Below are positions 29,213 to 38,805 of a stretch of DNA of 64,000 bases, piece after piece. The position numbers and the translations under genes were made by a program. Numbering within the stretch: the first letter of the stretch is position 1; each line of letters begins with the position of its first letter. This DNA comes from Pseudidiomarina atlantica (GTDB lineage Bacteria > Pseudomonadota > Gammaproteobacteria > Enterobacterales > Alteromonadaceae), in NCBI RefSeq assembly GCF_000753735.1, contig NZ_JPIN01000005.1:124001-188000 (forward strand), read 5' to 3'. Under the pieces are notes generated by a model. The model was given only the letters and a program-made list of their open reading frames with translations. It did no database searches and was not told the DNA's origin.

Positions 29213-29328
29213 ATTGCTTGATCCATTGGTCGTTAACATATGTTGAAAATCAGTGATTCTAGGAAGTTTAGCACGGGATTCTAATAAGTGCGTAAATTTC
29301 CTGCAAGCTTTGTTAGATGGTTTTTACA

Positions 29329-30936
29329 CTACGCTCTGATCTTTAGCGTAAACTCGGCGCCATCGCGGTGCTTCGAGCTAACTTCAATGGTTCCGCCAAG
29401 CACTTGAGTTACAAGGTTATATACCAAATGTAGACCCAAGCCAGTGGAGCCTTTGCGACGCCGGCTGGTTATAAACGGGTCAAAGATTCTGCGTTCTAGC
29501 TCAGCCGGTATTCCACTGCCGCTATCGCGATAAGTGATAGCCACTTGTTGTGGCGCGCTGCGCACGATCTTGATTTCGATTTCGCCGTAATGGCGTTCAG
29601 CAAAGCCGTGAATCACTGAATTTTGCACGAGTTCTGCTAGCACATGCTGCAATGGCCCCATACGACACGTCACCTCGAGTTCCTCGGGACAGTCGATATG
29701 AACCGCTATCGTTGCTAACTCTGGCAAGCGTTGGCGCGATTGGTTCACTACGGTGCGACATAATTCTGCAATCAGGAAGGTTTTTTCTTCTTCAGCGAGT
29801 TGGTCCATCGCCAGTTGGCGGAACTGATTAATGAGATCTGCGGTTCGCTCAATATTGCGTTGAATTAATTCGAGGTTGTCGGCACTGGCTTCGATAAAGC
29901 GCTCAAAATCGGCACGAGTAATACTGTTGTCGTTAAATTTCTCGTTCAGTAGGTCGAGTTTGTCGCGCAAAATCGATGTTGAGGTAATCACCAAGCCAAC
30001 CGGGGTATTGATTTCGTGAGCAACCCCCGCAATGAGATCGCCAAGCGAAGACATTTTTTCCGTTTCAATTTGCTGTCGCTGGAACTGGTGTAGCGTTTCT
30101 AAGGTGGCTAATAATTCGCTATTCGCTTCACGTAGGGCGGTTGTACGCTGCTGCACCTGCCGCTCAAGTTCACTGTTCAAATCAAGCGCTTGTTTCTCGG
30201 CTTGCTGTTGCCGCACTAAGTTCTGCTCAACGCGCGCTAACATGGTATTAAAGGCTAGCCCCAACTGCTGCAGTTCAATTAAATTCGACTCTGGTAAGCG
30301 AATTGAATAGTCACGGTTACGGGTAATGCGTTGAATGATTCCTACCGCTTGGTCGAGTGGTCGCAGCAATTGTCCGCGTACGCTCATCGCGATGACCCAG
30401 GCCAATAACGCGAGCACAAGCCAAACAACAAATGCAGTCACAGTCGTTTGCAGAATGAGTTCACGGGTAGGTTTACGATCGGCGCGCAAATAGAGATAGC
30501 CTAAAACTTCGCTATCAATGCGAATCGGCGTAACCATTTCGATGGAGTTACTATTACTACGCAACCCGTTAATTTCGTCCACGATTTCGGTACGCACTGG
30601 AATTGGCGCAAGGCCTTCGCGGTTGTAACTGGCAAAATAGCGTAACGCTGGTTGTTCGGCCACCACGTTGGCTTCATAAACGTGAATGTGCTGCAAGAAT
30701 TCGTTATCGCTAAACTGGCGAAAGTAGTCATCGATACCTTCGGCATCACGAAACAGTAAAAAGCGGCTACTGACATTCGCGATCACTTGGGTCATGTCCG
30801 CCACGCGCTGCTCAGTAAGCTGGTTGAGCTGCTTGATGTGGGTGAGACTCAACACGATTAAGGCAAAGCCCGCTAGCAATAAACTAGTGGTCACAACTAA
30901 CCAAGTGATGCCTTGTCGAATTGAGCCTAAGCGCAT
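29329..30936 (-). CDS. Sensor histidine kinase (HAMP, HisKA, HATPase) without a receiver domain
   Basis: A 535-residue membrane kinase. Two membrane helices (about residues 12-33 and 162-185) bracket a periplasmic sensor domain. A HAMP segment (QLLRPLDQAVGIIQRITRN) and a coiled coil of about 50 residues lead to the phospho-acceptor helix SLGDLIAGVAHEINTPVGLV and the ATPase domain with RDSGSGIP and GSTGLGLHLVYNL boxes. There is no receiver or HPt domain, unlike ArcB. It may serve the neighbouring ArcA-like regulator directly or another partner. Its ATG overlaps the rsmC stop codon (TAATG). Confidence 0.9.
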   Translation of the reverse strand: MRLGSIRQGITWLVVTTSLLLAGFALIVLSLTHIKQLNQLTEQRVADMTQVIANVSSRFLLFRDAEGIDDYFRQFSDNEFLQHIHVYEANVVAEQPALRYFASYNREGLAPIPVRTEIVDEINGLRSNSNSIEMVTPIRIDSEVLGYLYLRADRKPTRELILQTTVTAFVVWLVLALLAWVIAMSVRGQLLRPLDQAVGIIQRITRNRDYSIRLPESNLIELQQLGLAFNTMLARVEQNLVRQQQAEKQALDLNSELERQVQQRTTALREANSELLATLETLHQFQRQQIETEKMSSLGDLIAGVAHEINTPVGLVITSTSILRDKLDLLNEKFNDNSITRADFERFIEASADNLELIQRNIERTADLINQFRQLAMDQLAEEEKTFLIAELCRTVVNQSRQRLPELATIAVHIDCPEELEVTCRMGPLQHVLAELVQNSVIHGFAERHYGEIEIKIVRSAPQQVAITYRDSGSGIPAELERRIFDPFITSRRRKGSTGLGLHLVYNLVTQVLGGTIEVSSKHRDGAEFTLKIRA

Positions 30937-31973
30937 TAGCGTCGCCCTCGACGTGCGCGATAGACCGCAAATTTATTATCCTGAACTACGCGTTCGCAGT
31001 GGCCGAAACTATCGGTAATCAATTCCGACCAAGGTAAAAATCGATTGGCCACCAGCCAGAGTTCGCCATTACTCGTAAGATGTTCACGCGCACTGCGCAG
31101 AAACTGCTGGCCGATGCTGTAATCGGTTTTCTGCCCGGTGTGAAAGGGTGGATGGCTGACGATAGTGTCATAACTTGGTAGCTTGGTACTGAGCTCATCT
31201 GCAGCAATAAACTCGCCCGTCAACTCGTTGCAGCGCAGGGTTTCTGCGCAGGCTGCCAAGGCCATTGCGCTGACATCCAAATAGCTTACTTGTAATTCCG
31301 GCTGCTGGCGCTGCAACCAAGCTCCTAGCACGCCGTGGCCGCAGGCAAAATCGAGTACTTTACCGGGGCGCAAGGTTGGTAAATGTTGCAACAACATGCG
31401 ACTGCCTTCATCGATACTCGGAAAAGCAAAAACGCCAGGGTAGCTGGCCAACTTCAACGGTGTTAAACCGGGTTGCGGCAGTTCGCTGTAATGGCAAAAG
31501 TCTTTGAGTGCTACAGGGCGCTGTTGCTGAGTCAATTCACAGCACAGCAATGTGGAATGATGACCATCAGCAATTTTCTGTGGTGGCGTCCACGGGTCAC
31601 CTATTTGCTTGTGGATACTCTTGATACCGCTACGTTTTTCGCCAACTATCCACAATTTGGCACCACTTGGCAGCACACCAGCCAACGCCTGCAATAAATA
31701 ATCAGTCAGTTTTTTTTCTTTTGGTAACCAAAGCACCGCAGCCGTTGCTGTCGTTGGCGGAGCCGTGGCAGCAAATACATGCGCTGCCCCCAGTTGCTGC
31801 CAAGCGCGAAACCAGCCGGCATGTAAATGCCAACTAGCGACCACATCGAGTTCGCTACGCCATTGTTCATCGGGTGGATTAACAGCGAGCAGTTGGGCTC
31901 CAGCAAATTGCTGCGCATGGCGCAATACCAGTTGCGAGGGTGGGGTTAGTGCAGAACCTAGTGTTGCCATCAC
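30936..31973 (-). CDS. rsmC: 16S rRNA m2G1207 methyltransferase
   Basis: A 345-residue protein with the RsmC two-domain layout: a degenerate N-terminal methyltransferase fold and an active C-terminal one with VLDFACGHGVLGAWL (SAM binding, about residues 210-224) and TIVSHPPFHTG (about 266-276, the catalytic NPPF-type motif with His in place of Asn). It methylates the exocyclic amine of G1207 in the 30S subunit. The stop codon overlaps the start of the kinase gene, so the two are probably cotranscribed. Confidence 0.92.
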   Translation of the reverse strand: MMATLGSALTPPSQLVLRHAQQFAGAQLLAVNPPDEQWRSELDVVASWHLHAGWFRAWQQLGAAHVFAATAPPTTATAAVLWLPKEKKLTDYLLQALAGVLPSGAKLWIVGEKRSGIKSIHKQIGDPWTPPQKIADGHHSTLLCCELTQQQRPVALKDFCHYSELPQPGLTPLKLASYPGVFAFPSIDEGSRMLLQHLPTLRPGKVLDFACGHGVLGAWLQRQQPELQVSYLDVSAMALAACAETLRCNELTGEFIAADELSTKLPSYDTIVSHPPFHTGQKTDYSIGQQFLRSAREHLTSNGELWLVANRFLPWSELITDSFGHCERVVQDNKFAVYRARRGRR

Positions 31974-31978
31974 ACCCT

Positions 31979-33004
31979 CTAAATTGGTTTGCCATCGTAG
32001 GCTTCGCTGAACACATCGACGCTTTCTGAAGCCTCTTCAAAAACTCCCTCGTCGAACTGCGCTACGTTAAAGAGCGCTTCACCCTCGTTGGCCACCGGAA
32101 TATTGCTAATACCGATAATGATGCCGTTATAGGGGCTGCGCAAGGGATGCTTGTCATCACCATGCGGGTTCACGGTGAGCGCAATCACTTGCCCTTTTTG
32201 AATGGTGTGTCCCAATTGCACCTGCGGAATCACCAAGCCGTCATGGTCATTGCGGACCCAGGCACTACGATGGGCAACGACCGGTTTGACCTTTTTACGG
32301 GTGCGCCGACCCTTGAGCATGCGTAAGCTTTTCATGACGTTCTGCACGCCAATCACGCCTGCTTTAATGGCCGCATAATCAAATCGCAGTGCTTCGCCGG
32401 CTTCATATAAAATCAGCGGAATACCCAGCTCGGTTGCCAGTGAACGCAGCGAACCATCGCGCTCTTTCGAGTGCAAGATGACCGGTGTATTGAAGGCATG
32501 TGCCATTTCGAGTGCTTCAGCATTATCGGTATCGACGCGAATTTGCGGTAAGTTACTGCGGTGAATGGCGCCGGTGTGTAAATCGATAATATGGGTCGCG
32601 CTTTGCACTAGGGTTTCGTTGAACAAGTGGGCTAGACGACTGCCAAGTGCGCCACGCTCTGAGCCCGGAAAGCAACGGTTCAGATCGCGTCGATCTGGGA
32701 GATAGCGCGATTGCTGGATAAACCCGAAAACATTGACGACAGGCACGACAATCAGCGTACCCGCAAGTTCTTCCGGCTCAGTTTGGGCAATCAGGCGGCG
32801 ACAGATTTCGATGCCATTGAGTTCATCCCCATGGATCGCTGCACAAACCAATAACACCGGGCCGGGCCGGGTCCCGTGAAACACCTCGGCATGTAAATCC
32901 ATCGGGGTGTCATTGTAGAGTCGCGCGGCTGGAATTTTCAGACTGTGGCGTGCGCCGGGCGCAATTTTTTGCCCGGCAATCTTAAACGAAACTTGCTTTT
33001 TCAC
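31979..33004 (-). CDS. Succinylglutamate desuccinylase/aspartoacylase family protein in the rimK operon
   Basis: A 341-residue M14-type zinc deacylase homologue. The zinc ligands are visible as HGDELNG (His58, Glu61) and DLHTG (His143). A C-terminal beta domain (about 265-320) resembles the lipoyl-like end of this family. The GTG start lies 2 bp after the rimK stop and is preceded by AAAAGG. In this family the zinc site removes an acyl or amino-acid group; beside rimK it might trim glutamate tails or recycle an acylated amino acid, but that is inference. Confidence 0.85.
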   Translation of the reverse strand: MKKQVSFKIAGQKIAPGARHSLKIPAARLYNDTPMDLHAEVFHGTRPGPVLLVCAAIHGDELNGIEICRRLIAQTEPEELAGTLIVVPVVNVFGFIQQSRYLPDRRDLNRCFPGSERGALGSRLAHLFNETLVQSATHIIDLHTGAIHRSNLPQIRVDTDNAEALEMAHAFNTPVILHSKERDGSLRSLATELGIPLILYEAGEALRFDYAAIKAGVIGVQNVMKSLRMLKGRRTRKKVKPVVAHRSAWVRNDHDGLVIPQVQLGHTIQKGQVIALTVNPHGDDKHPLRSPYNGIIIGISNIPVANEGEALFNVAQFDEGVFEEASESVDVFSEAYDGKPI

Positions 33005-33006
33005 CG

Positions 33007-33912
33007 TTAACCTTTTCCTTTGGTGCGGGTGCGATGTGCCTTCGCGGTCTTTTCTATGAAACTAATGATTTGTGTTGCAACATCTTTTTCAGTTGCGCCT
33101 TCGATACCTTCAAGTCCAGGTGACGAGTTTACTTCCATCACCAACGGGCCGTGGTTCGACCGCAAAATATCGACTCCTGCAACGTTAAGCCCCATAGTTT
33201 TTGCCGCTTTAACTGCAGTTGCACGCTCCGCTGGGGTTAATTTAACTAGGCTGGCAGAGCCGCCGCGGTGAAGGTTTGAACGAAACTCACCAGGTTTGGC
33301 TTGGCGCTTCATTGCGGCAATAACTTTGTCGCCAATGACCAAGCAGCGAATGTCTGCGCCGCCAGCTTCTTTGATGTACTCTTGCACCATAATGTGCGAC
33401 TCGAGCCCCATAAAGGCTTCGATAACACTCTCAGCGGCTTGGCGTGTTTCCGCCAGTACCACACCGATACCTTGGGTACCTTCAAGCAATTTAATGACCA
33501 GGGGGGCACCACCGACCATTTCGATTAAGTCAGGAATGTCTTGCGGCTGACTGGCAAAACCAGTCGTTGGCAAACCGATGCCTTTACGACTGAGTAGTTG
33601 CAGCGAACGCAATTTGTCGCGGCTGCGTGAAATGGCAACAGATTCGTTTAGCGGATAGGTGCCGATCATTTCGAATTGACGCAGCACCGCCGTGCCGAAG
33701 AAGGTAATAGATGCACCGATACGTGGAATCACCGCATCGTATTGTGGCAACACACGACCTTTCATGTGAATCGACGACTCACGTGCGTTAATGTTCATGT
33801 AGCAACGCAAAGGGTCGAGTACGTCGACCTCGTGACCACGCGCCTCGGCAGCTTCAACAAGGCGCCGCGTTGAGTATAGTTTGGCGTTACGGGATAAAAT
33901 TGCGATTCTCAT
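33007..33912 (-). CDS. rimK: Ribosomal protein S6-L-glutamate ligase RimK
   Basis: A 301-residue ATP-grasp ligase that adds glutamate residues to the C-terminus of ribosomal protein S6. The N-terminal [20 protein letters not shown], the ATP-binding [19 protein letters not shown] and the metal-binding end [19 protein letters not shown] are all as expected. It overlaps the rimB-like gene upstream (ATGA) and lies 2 bp from the deacylase-like gene downstream, forming a three-gene operon. Length and motifs are complete. Confidence 0.96.
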   Translation of the reverse strand: MRIAILSRNAKLYSTRRLVEAAEARGHEVDVLDPLRCYMNINARESSIHMKGRVLPQYDAVIPRIGASITFFGTAVLRQFEMIGTYPLNESVAISRSRDKLRSLQLLSRKGIGLPTTGFASQPQDIPDLIEMVGGAPLVIKLLEGTQGIGVVLAETRQAAESVIEAFMGLESHIMVQEYIKEAGGADIRCLVIGDKVIAAMKRQAKPGEFRSNLHRGGSASLVKLTPAERATAVKAAKTMGLNVAGVDILRSNHGPLVMEVNSSPGLEGIEGATEKDVATQIISFIEKTAKAHRTRTKGKG

Positions 33913-34334
33913 TTGCCAGCTTCTCCTACTAAATAAGATGCGTCTGGGTCGACGAGAAAAATGCCGCGCATCGCTTGGCGCCCCAGTAACATTCTGAATT
34001 TCATGCTATCACGATTGGTCAGGGTAAGTTCGACTGGACCGGTGAAATTGCCCAGCACCAACTGACTGCGGATCACATAACGTAATTCGGTATGACCACC
34101 GGAATCTGTCACTTCGCGTTGATCATGAATTTTCGCTTCGCAGATGTGTTCGCGATTTGAACCTTGTTCTGGATGGATCCAGATCCGTAACCAAGCTTCA
34201 CCATTTTTTTCAAACGGCTCAAGCCGAAAAGCGTGAAGACACGAAGTACGAGCTCCGGTATCCACTTTCATTTTGATGGCTTCAATGCCTAATTCGGGGA
34301 GGGCTCCCCATTCGCGCCAACCAAGTGTTTGCAT
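33909..34334 (-). CDS. rimB: RimB-like retropepsin-fold protein (RimK/LysX family)
   Basis: A 141-residue protein with the retropepsin-like signature [15 protein letters not shown] (Asp near residue 25) and a later [15 protein letters not shown] segment. Related proteins are annotated as ATP-dependent zinc proteases, and in Pseudomonas fluorescens RimB acts with RimK to control S6 glutamation. A TTG two codons upstream has better spacing to a GGAG site, so the true start may be 34340. It overlaps rimK by ATGA. Confidence 0.88.
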   Translation of the reverse strand: MQTLGWREWGALPELGIEAIKMKVDTGARTSCLHAFRLEPFEKNGEAWLRIWIHPEQGSNREHICEAKIHDQREVTDSGGHTELRYVIRSQLVLGNFTGPVELTLTNRDSMKFRMLLGRQAMRGIFLVDPDASYLVGEAGK

Positions 34335-34412
34335 GCGCAAAAGTGCTCCATTTTGGAAGTGTTTCTAGTTGCCAAGAATAAAGCCGCGGCGGCAAAACGG
34401 CAAGCGGCGCAC

Positions 34413-35099
34413 TCAATTGGCGTCGGTTGTATTACGAGGACGATGCGATTCGACTTGTTTGAGCCAGTCCAAGAACTCTTCAAGTGGACGATCGAGGGCA
34501 CTCGCTGGCACATAAAGATCATAGCCTAATAACTCTCGCAATTGCTGCGAGCGCACGGCAAATAGCGCCTGCACCCCCTTGTAAACCTTACCGCTGGCGC
34601 TAACGAACTTACTAGGCACATCGTAGTAGGGGGTATAATCGTGGTCAGGGCCAGTTTCACGCCGCAACGCAGCGGCTAACAGATGACGTTGTTCGCTGAC
34701 CAGATACACCGCCAAGCGGGGCGAAATCTCATCGAGCACTGGTTCAATGTTATGCAGGCGAAAACCAATGTAGGGTAGAGTGTCGCGCTCGAGGCCACTA
34801 CGGACCGAAGGGATGTCATAGCGCAACACGTTGTCCCAATCGATTTGCCAATGTCCGCGGCGGTGCTCGTACCGAATCGTGCGCGGCGAAATCAACAGAC
34901 TCACCGGTGGTTCTATTATCTTTGCGACACCCAATAAAAATAGCGCAGCGCTAGCGATATACATCAAGCCCCAAGCGGCTTGCGGCAACGCAAAGCCAGC
35001 CAGATACAAAAATAAAGTCAGAGCAAAAACCACAACACCGAATATACAAAAGGTTAGGGCGTCTTTTTTGGCACTCGGCTGCACCTGTAATTCAGTCAT
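34413..35099 (-). CDS. DUF2982-like membrane protein
   Basis: A 228-residue protein with two N-terminal membrane helices (about residues 16-34 and 41-58) followed by a soluble domain (IEPPVSLLISPRTIRYEHRR; NVLRYDIPSVRSGLERD; FRLHNIEPVLDEISPRLAV) resembling a PH-like membrane-attached fold. I recall this layout as DUF2982 of Shewanella and Vibrio. Function unknown. It lies between mutH and the rim operon on the same strand, with a heptamer repeat element separating it from mutH. Confidence 0.7.
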   Translation of the reverse strand: MTELQVQPSAKKDALTFCIFGVVVFALTLFLYLAGFALPQAAWGLMYIASAALFLLGVAKIIEPPVSLLISPRTIRYEHRRGHWQIDWDNVLRYDIPSVRSGLERDTLPYIGFRLHNIEPVLDEISPRLAVYLVSEQRHLLAAALRRETGPDHDYTPYYDVPSKFVSASGKVYKGVQALFAVRSQQLRELLGYDLYVPASALDRPLEEFLDWLKQVESHRPRNTTDAN

Positions 35100-35112
35100 A
35101 CAAACCCCCTTG

Positions 35113-35198
35113 TTCGTTAGTCGTTAATCGTTATTCGTTAGGGTGAGGGTGCCGCGGGTTTGGGTTTTCATTAACGATTAACGAGTAACGACTAACGG
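35113..35198. repeat. Heptamer inverted-array element, copy 6
   Basis: Left arm: four units TCGTTAG, TCGTTAA, TCGTTAT, TCGTTAG meeting GGTGAGG. The right arm (TTAACGATTAACGAGTAACGA and on) has lost the CTCACCC end. It abuts the mutH stop codon. Confidence 0.8.
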
Positions 35199-35200
35199 TT

Positions 35201-35869
35201 TTAGATGTTGAATACTGTGCGGATGATTTGGCCAGTGAACTGGGTCTTCAAGTAGAAACCCCGTGGCAGTGTCTGAATCAATTCACCATGCGGCCCAATC
35301 GCATCCGTCAGCACCCGACTATTCGCCGCTTTCGGTCGCAATTGTAGCACCTCGCCTTGATGCGCCGTAATCTGTTCGACCTGACCGAGCGCGATTTTAT
35401 CCATATGTTCCTGCCAGTCGGCACGCAACTGCGCTTCTTCGGCAGCACTTGGCTGCCATAAAAACGCAGTGCCAACAGTACGCTGATGCAGCGGTATCTC
35501 GCGGCGGCCATCAATCGGGATCCACAACACGCACTGTAGTTTGTTACGTACGTTACTGCTTTCCCAGTTCAATCCGGCGATATCGATTAGCGGGGTCGTG
35601 CAGACGAAGGTCGTTTCCAGCGGTTTGCCGTTGGCATCCAAAGGAATCGTTTTGAGTTCTACGCCCAGGTCTGGGAAATCTTGCAACGCTTGTGAGCCAG
35701 CGCTAGCACCCAAGGCGCCTTCGAGTAACTGACCGACCCAACCTTTATCACGGCGTAAGTCGTTGGGGACGCGTAAGCCTTGTTGCGCCGCCAATTCAGC
35801 AAAAGTGCGCCCCGCTAGGTCGCTGGCGGCATTAAAAAGACTGGCAAGATCGTGCTTTGGCTGCGGCAT
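35201..35869 (-). CDS. mutH: DNA mismatch repair endonuclease MutH
   Basis: A 222-residue enzyme that nicks the unmethylated strand at hemimethylated GATC sites during mismatch repair, activated by MutL. The catalytic Asp-Glu-Lys set lies in [15 protein letters not shown] (about residues 66-80), with [19 protein letters not shown] downstream. The presence of MutH implies Dam methylation in this organism. It is divergent from rppH, its usual neighbour. Confidence 0.97.
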   Translation of the reverse strand: MPQPKHDLASLFNAASDLAGRTFAELAAQQGLRVPNDLRRDKGWVGQLLEGALGASAGSQALQDFPDLGVELKTIPLDANGKPLETTFVCTTPLIDIAGLNWESSNVRNKLQCVLWIPIDGRREIPLHQRTVGTAFLWQPSAAEEAQLRADWQEHMDKIALGQVEQITAHQGEVLQLRPKAANSRVLTDAIGPHGELIQTLPRGFYLKTQFTGQIIRTVFNI

Positions 35870-35957
35870 TCGGTTCCTTATTCGGGCTCGCTACTTTCTT
35901 TCAGGCGTCGATTATGGAAAAATCCCTAACAGAAGTCGAATTTATGAGGATGCCCGC

Positions 35958-36494
35958 GTGATAGACGCAGAAGGATTCCGAGCGAATGTCGGAATCATTA
36001 TCTGTAATGAGCAGGGACAAGTGTTTTGGGCGCGTCGATTTGGGCAACATAGCTGGCAGTTTCCGCAAGGTGGTATTGACGAAGGCGAGTCGCCGGAGCA
36101 AGCCATGTATCGCGAACTGTGGGAAGAAGTCGGATTAAAACCCGAACAAGTTGAAATCGTCTACACCAGTCGCAACTGGTTTCGCTATCGCTTGCCGAAA
36201 CGTTTGGTCCGCAAGGAGCAACGCCCGACCTGTATTGGTCAAAAGCAGAAATGGTTTCTGCTGAAGCTGACGTGCCCAGAAAAGGACGTCAATGTGCTCT
36301 GCTCATCACATCCAGAATTTGATGACTGGCGTTGGGTCAGTTACTGGTACCCTGTACGTCAAGTTGTCTCGTTTAAACGCGACGTTTACCGCCGTGTCAT
36401 GAAAGAGTTTGCCCCTGTGGTGATGCCAACCAGCATTGGGCAACCGTCACGTCAAGGAGGCCGCCGTTCGCGTAACCCGAAACGGAAGCGTTAG
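35958..36494 (+). CDS. rppH: RNA 5'-pyrophosphohydrolase
   Basis: A 178-residue Nudix hydrolase that removes pyrophosphate from mRNA 5' ends and so starts decay. The Nudix box is [20 protein letters not shown] (about residues 38-57). The GTG at 35958 follows GAGGA and matches the family start ([17 protein letters not shown]); upstream in-frame sequence overlaps mutH and is rejected. The tail is basic ([10 protein letters not shown]). ptsP starts 1 bp after its stop codon, the conserved rppH-ptsP pairing. Confidence 0.96.
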   Translation: MIDAEGFRANVGIIICNEQGQVFWARRFGQHSWQFPQGGIDEGESPEQAMYRELWEEVGLKPEQVEIVYTSRNWFRYRLPKRLVRKEQRPTCIGQKQKWFLLKLTCPEKDVNVLCSSHPEFDDWRWVSYWYPVRQVVSFKRDVYRRVMKEFAPVVMPTSIGQPSRQGGRRSRNPKRKR

Positions 36495-36495
36495 T

Positions 36496-38769
36496 ATGCT
36501 ACGAGTGTTGCAACGCATTGTCGAAGCTGTGAATCAGGCGCCAGACTTTGAGCTGGCGCTACAAACCATGGTGCGGCAAGTCAAAGAAGCGTTGCAAACT
36601 GATTCCTGCACGGTTTATCTTGCCGACCACGATCAGCAACAATTTGCCCTAGCAGCAACCGATGGCCTTGAGGTCAGTTCCTCTGAACCGATTCATGTGC
36701 CGTTTGGCGAAGGTGTGATTTCCCTCGCGGCCAAACGCGAAGAGCCACTGAATATTGCCAACGCCAGCGAACACCCGAAATTCTTGAAGCTCGATGAAGT
36801 CGATGAAGCGCGGTACAACGCCATGTTAGCGGCGCCAGTGATTCACCGTCGCCGGGTACTCGGGGTGTTGGTGGTACAACAAGAGCACGACCGCGCGTTT
36901 ACCCGCGACGAAGAAGCCTTCGTGGTGACCCTTGCTGCACAGTTGGCGGTGGTGATTGCCCATGCTGAAGCCAAAGGTTATTTGCGTACCACCAAGCAGT
37001 CTCCTTGGTTACAGACCACTAAAGGCTTGGCAGCAGCCCCTGGGGTTGCGATTGGCCCAGCTTACGTGGTGCAGCCACGCGCCAAACTTAGTGATGTCAC
37101 ACCGAAAAAATCCGATAAGCCGGAGCATGAAATTCGCCGATTTCGAACTGCTGTAGCGCGCACGCGACAAGAGCTCAACGAACTCAGCGAAAGCATGAAA
37201 GGCCAGGTAGCGGAAGAAAGCCTCGCTATTTTTGAGGTGTATCACGCGATGCTTGATTCAGCGAGCTTGGGCCAGCAAGTGGAACAGACCATCAATGACG
37301 GCTGGCGCGCGCAAACAGCGCTGAAAATTGTGGTTGAAGACTTAGTCAATCAATTTGAAAACCTTGATGATGAATACATTCGCGAGCGAGCCAGTGACGT
37401 GCGTGATCTTGGACAACGCATCCTCTCCCATTTAAAAGAACGCGGCCGTTATCAGCATAGTCCACCGCCACAATGTATTTTGGTGGCCCACGAAGTGACC
37501 GCAACCATGCTTGCCGAACTGCCTAATACCGAAATTATCGGCATGGTCTCGGTGCGCGGCTCGGGTAACTCCCATGCCGCCATTTTGGCGCGCAGCATGG
37601 GAATCCCGGCCGTGCTGGGTGCCGATGAGTTCGACATCAATGAGCTCAACGAAGACACCCTAGTGGTGGACGGCTACAACGGCGAAATCTTCATTAATCC
37701 GCCGCTGCAAGTCGAGAACGAGTATCGCGAATTAGCCGAAGAAGAGCTCGAGCTAAGACAAAAAATAGAAACTGCTCGCGGCCAACCGGTAGAGACAGAA
37801 GACGGGGTGAAAGTCACCTTGCAGTTGAACGTCGGGTTAAACACCGACCGTGACTGGTTGAATGAGTTGGATATTGCCAGTGTGGGCCTGTATCGCACGG
37901 AAATTCCGTTTATGATGCAAGAACGCCTGCCCACCGAAGACGAACAAGTCGAGCTCTATAGCCAGGTTCTGGAACAATTTAAAGCTGGAACTGTAGTGAT
38001 GCGCACGCTCGATGTTGGCGGCGACAAGCCGTTACCGTACCTGCCGATGAATGAGGAAAATCCGTTTCTTGGCTGGCGCGGTATTCGCATGACGCTTGAT
38101 CACCCAGAAATTTTCTTGGTGCAAATTCGTGCAATGTTGCGTGCTTCCGTAGGCCGCAATAACCTACAAATTCTGCTGCCGATGATCACTAGCGCTGAAG
38201 AAGTTGACGAAGCGGCACGGATGGTCAAACAGGCCTATCATGAAGTGGCCGAAGAATTTAATGGGCACGATACGCAACAGTTAGCCGCACCCAAACTTGG
38301 CGTAATGATCGAAGTGCCAGCAATGGTGTATCATTTGCATACCATTGTCGATAAAGTCGACTTTTTTTCGGTCGGTAGTAATGATTTAACGCAGTATCTG
38401 TTGGCCGTAGACCGCAACAATCAGCGGGTTGCAAGCTTGTACGATGCCTATCATCCTGCGGTTTTGCACGCGCTGCAGCAAATCATTGAACGGGCGAACG
38501 ACCTAGATAAACCGGTTTCTGTCTGTGGCGAACTGGCGGGTGAGCCCGGTGGTGCATTATTGCTAATGGCGATGGGCTACCGTACCTTCAGCATGAATAG
38601 TTATAATATTGACCGAATTCGTTGGATCATTCGCCACATTAAAGCGGCTGATTTAGCACCCATGTTGGCGCGTGCGCTGCAAGCACGATCGCCACAAGAA
38701 GTTCGTAAAATCGTCACCATGACATTAGAAGAAGCGGGTTTGGGCGGTTTCGTCCGCGCCGGCAGTTAG
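36496..38769 (+). CDS. ptsP: Phosphoenolpyruvate-protein phosphotransferase PtsP (EI-Ntr)
   Basis: A 757-residue enzyme I of the nitrogen-related phosphotransfer system. An N-terminal GAF domain (about residues 17-160) precedes the EI domains. The phosphorylated His is His360 in GSGNSHAAILARSMGIPAV, and the PEP-binding barrel holds RTLDVGGDKPLPYLP, VGSNDLTQYLLAVDRNN and the reactive Cys segment VSVCGELAGEP. It passes phosphate to NPr and then PtsN, whose genes are not in the window. Start chosen at the ATG just after rppH. Confidence 0.97.
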   Translation: MLRVLQRIVEAVNQAPDFELALQTMVRQVKEALQTDSCTVYLADHDQQQFALAATDGLEVSSSEPIHVPFGEGVISLAAKREEPLNIANASEHPKFLKLDEVDEARYNAMLAAPVIHRRRVLGVLVVQQEHDRAFTRDEEAFVVTLAAQLAVVIAHAEAKGYLRTTKQSPWLQTTKGLAAAPGVAIGPAYVVQPRAKLSDVTPKKSDKPEHEIRRFRTAVARTRQELNELSESMKGQVAEESLAIFEVYHAMLDSASLGQQVEQTINDGWRAQTALKIVVEDLVNQFENLDDEYIRERASDVRDLGQRILSHLKERGRYQHSPPPQCILVAHEVTATMLAELPNTEIIGMVSVRGSGNSHAAILARSMGIPAVLGADEFDINELNEDTLVVDGYNGEIFINPPLQVENEYRELAEEELELRQKIETARGQPVETEDGVKVTLQLNVGLNTDRDWLNELDIASVGLYRTEIPFMMQERLPTEDEQVELYSQVLEQFKAGTVVMRTLDVGGDKPLPYLPMNEENPFLGWRGIRMTLDHPEIFLVQIRAMLRASVGRNNLQILLPMITSAEEVDEAARMVKQAYHEVAEEFNGHDTQQLAAPKLGVMIEVPAMVYHLHTIVDKVDFFSVGSNDLTQYLLAVDRNNQRVASLYDAYHPAVLHALQQIIERANDLDKPVSVCGELAGEPGGALLLMAMGYRTFSMNSYNIDRIRWIIRHIKAADLAPMLARALQARSPQEVRKIVTMTLEEAGLGGFVRAGS

Positions 38770-38805
38770 CGTGTTATCCACTCATTGTATCGATAAGGGG
38801 TCCTA

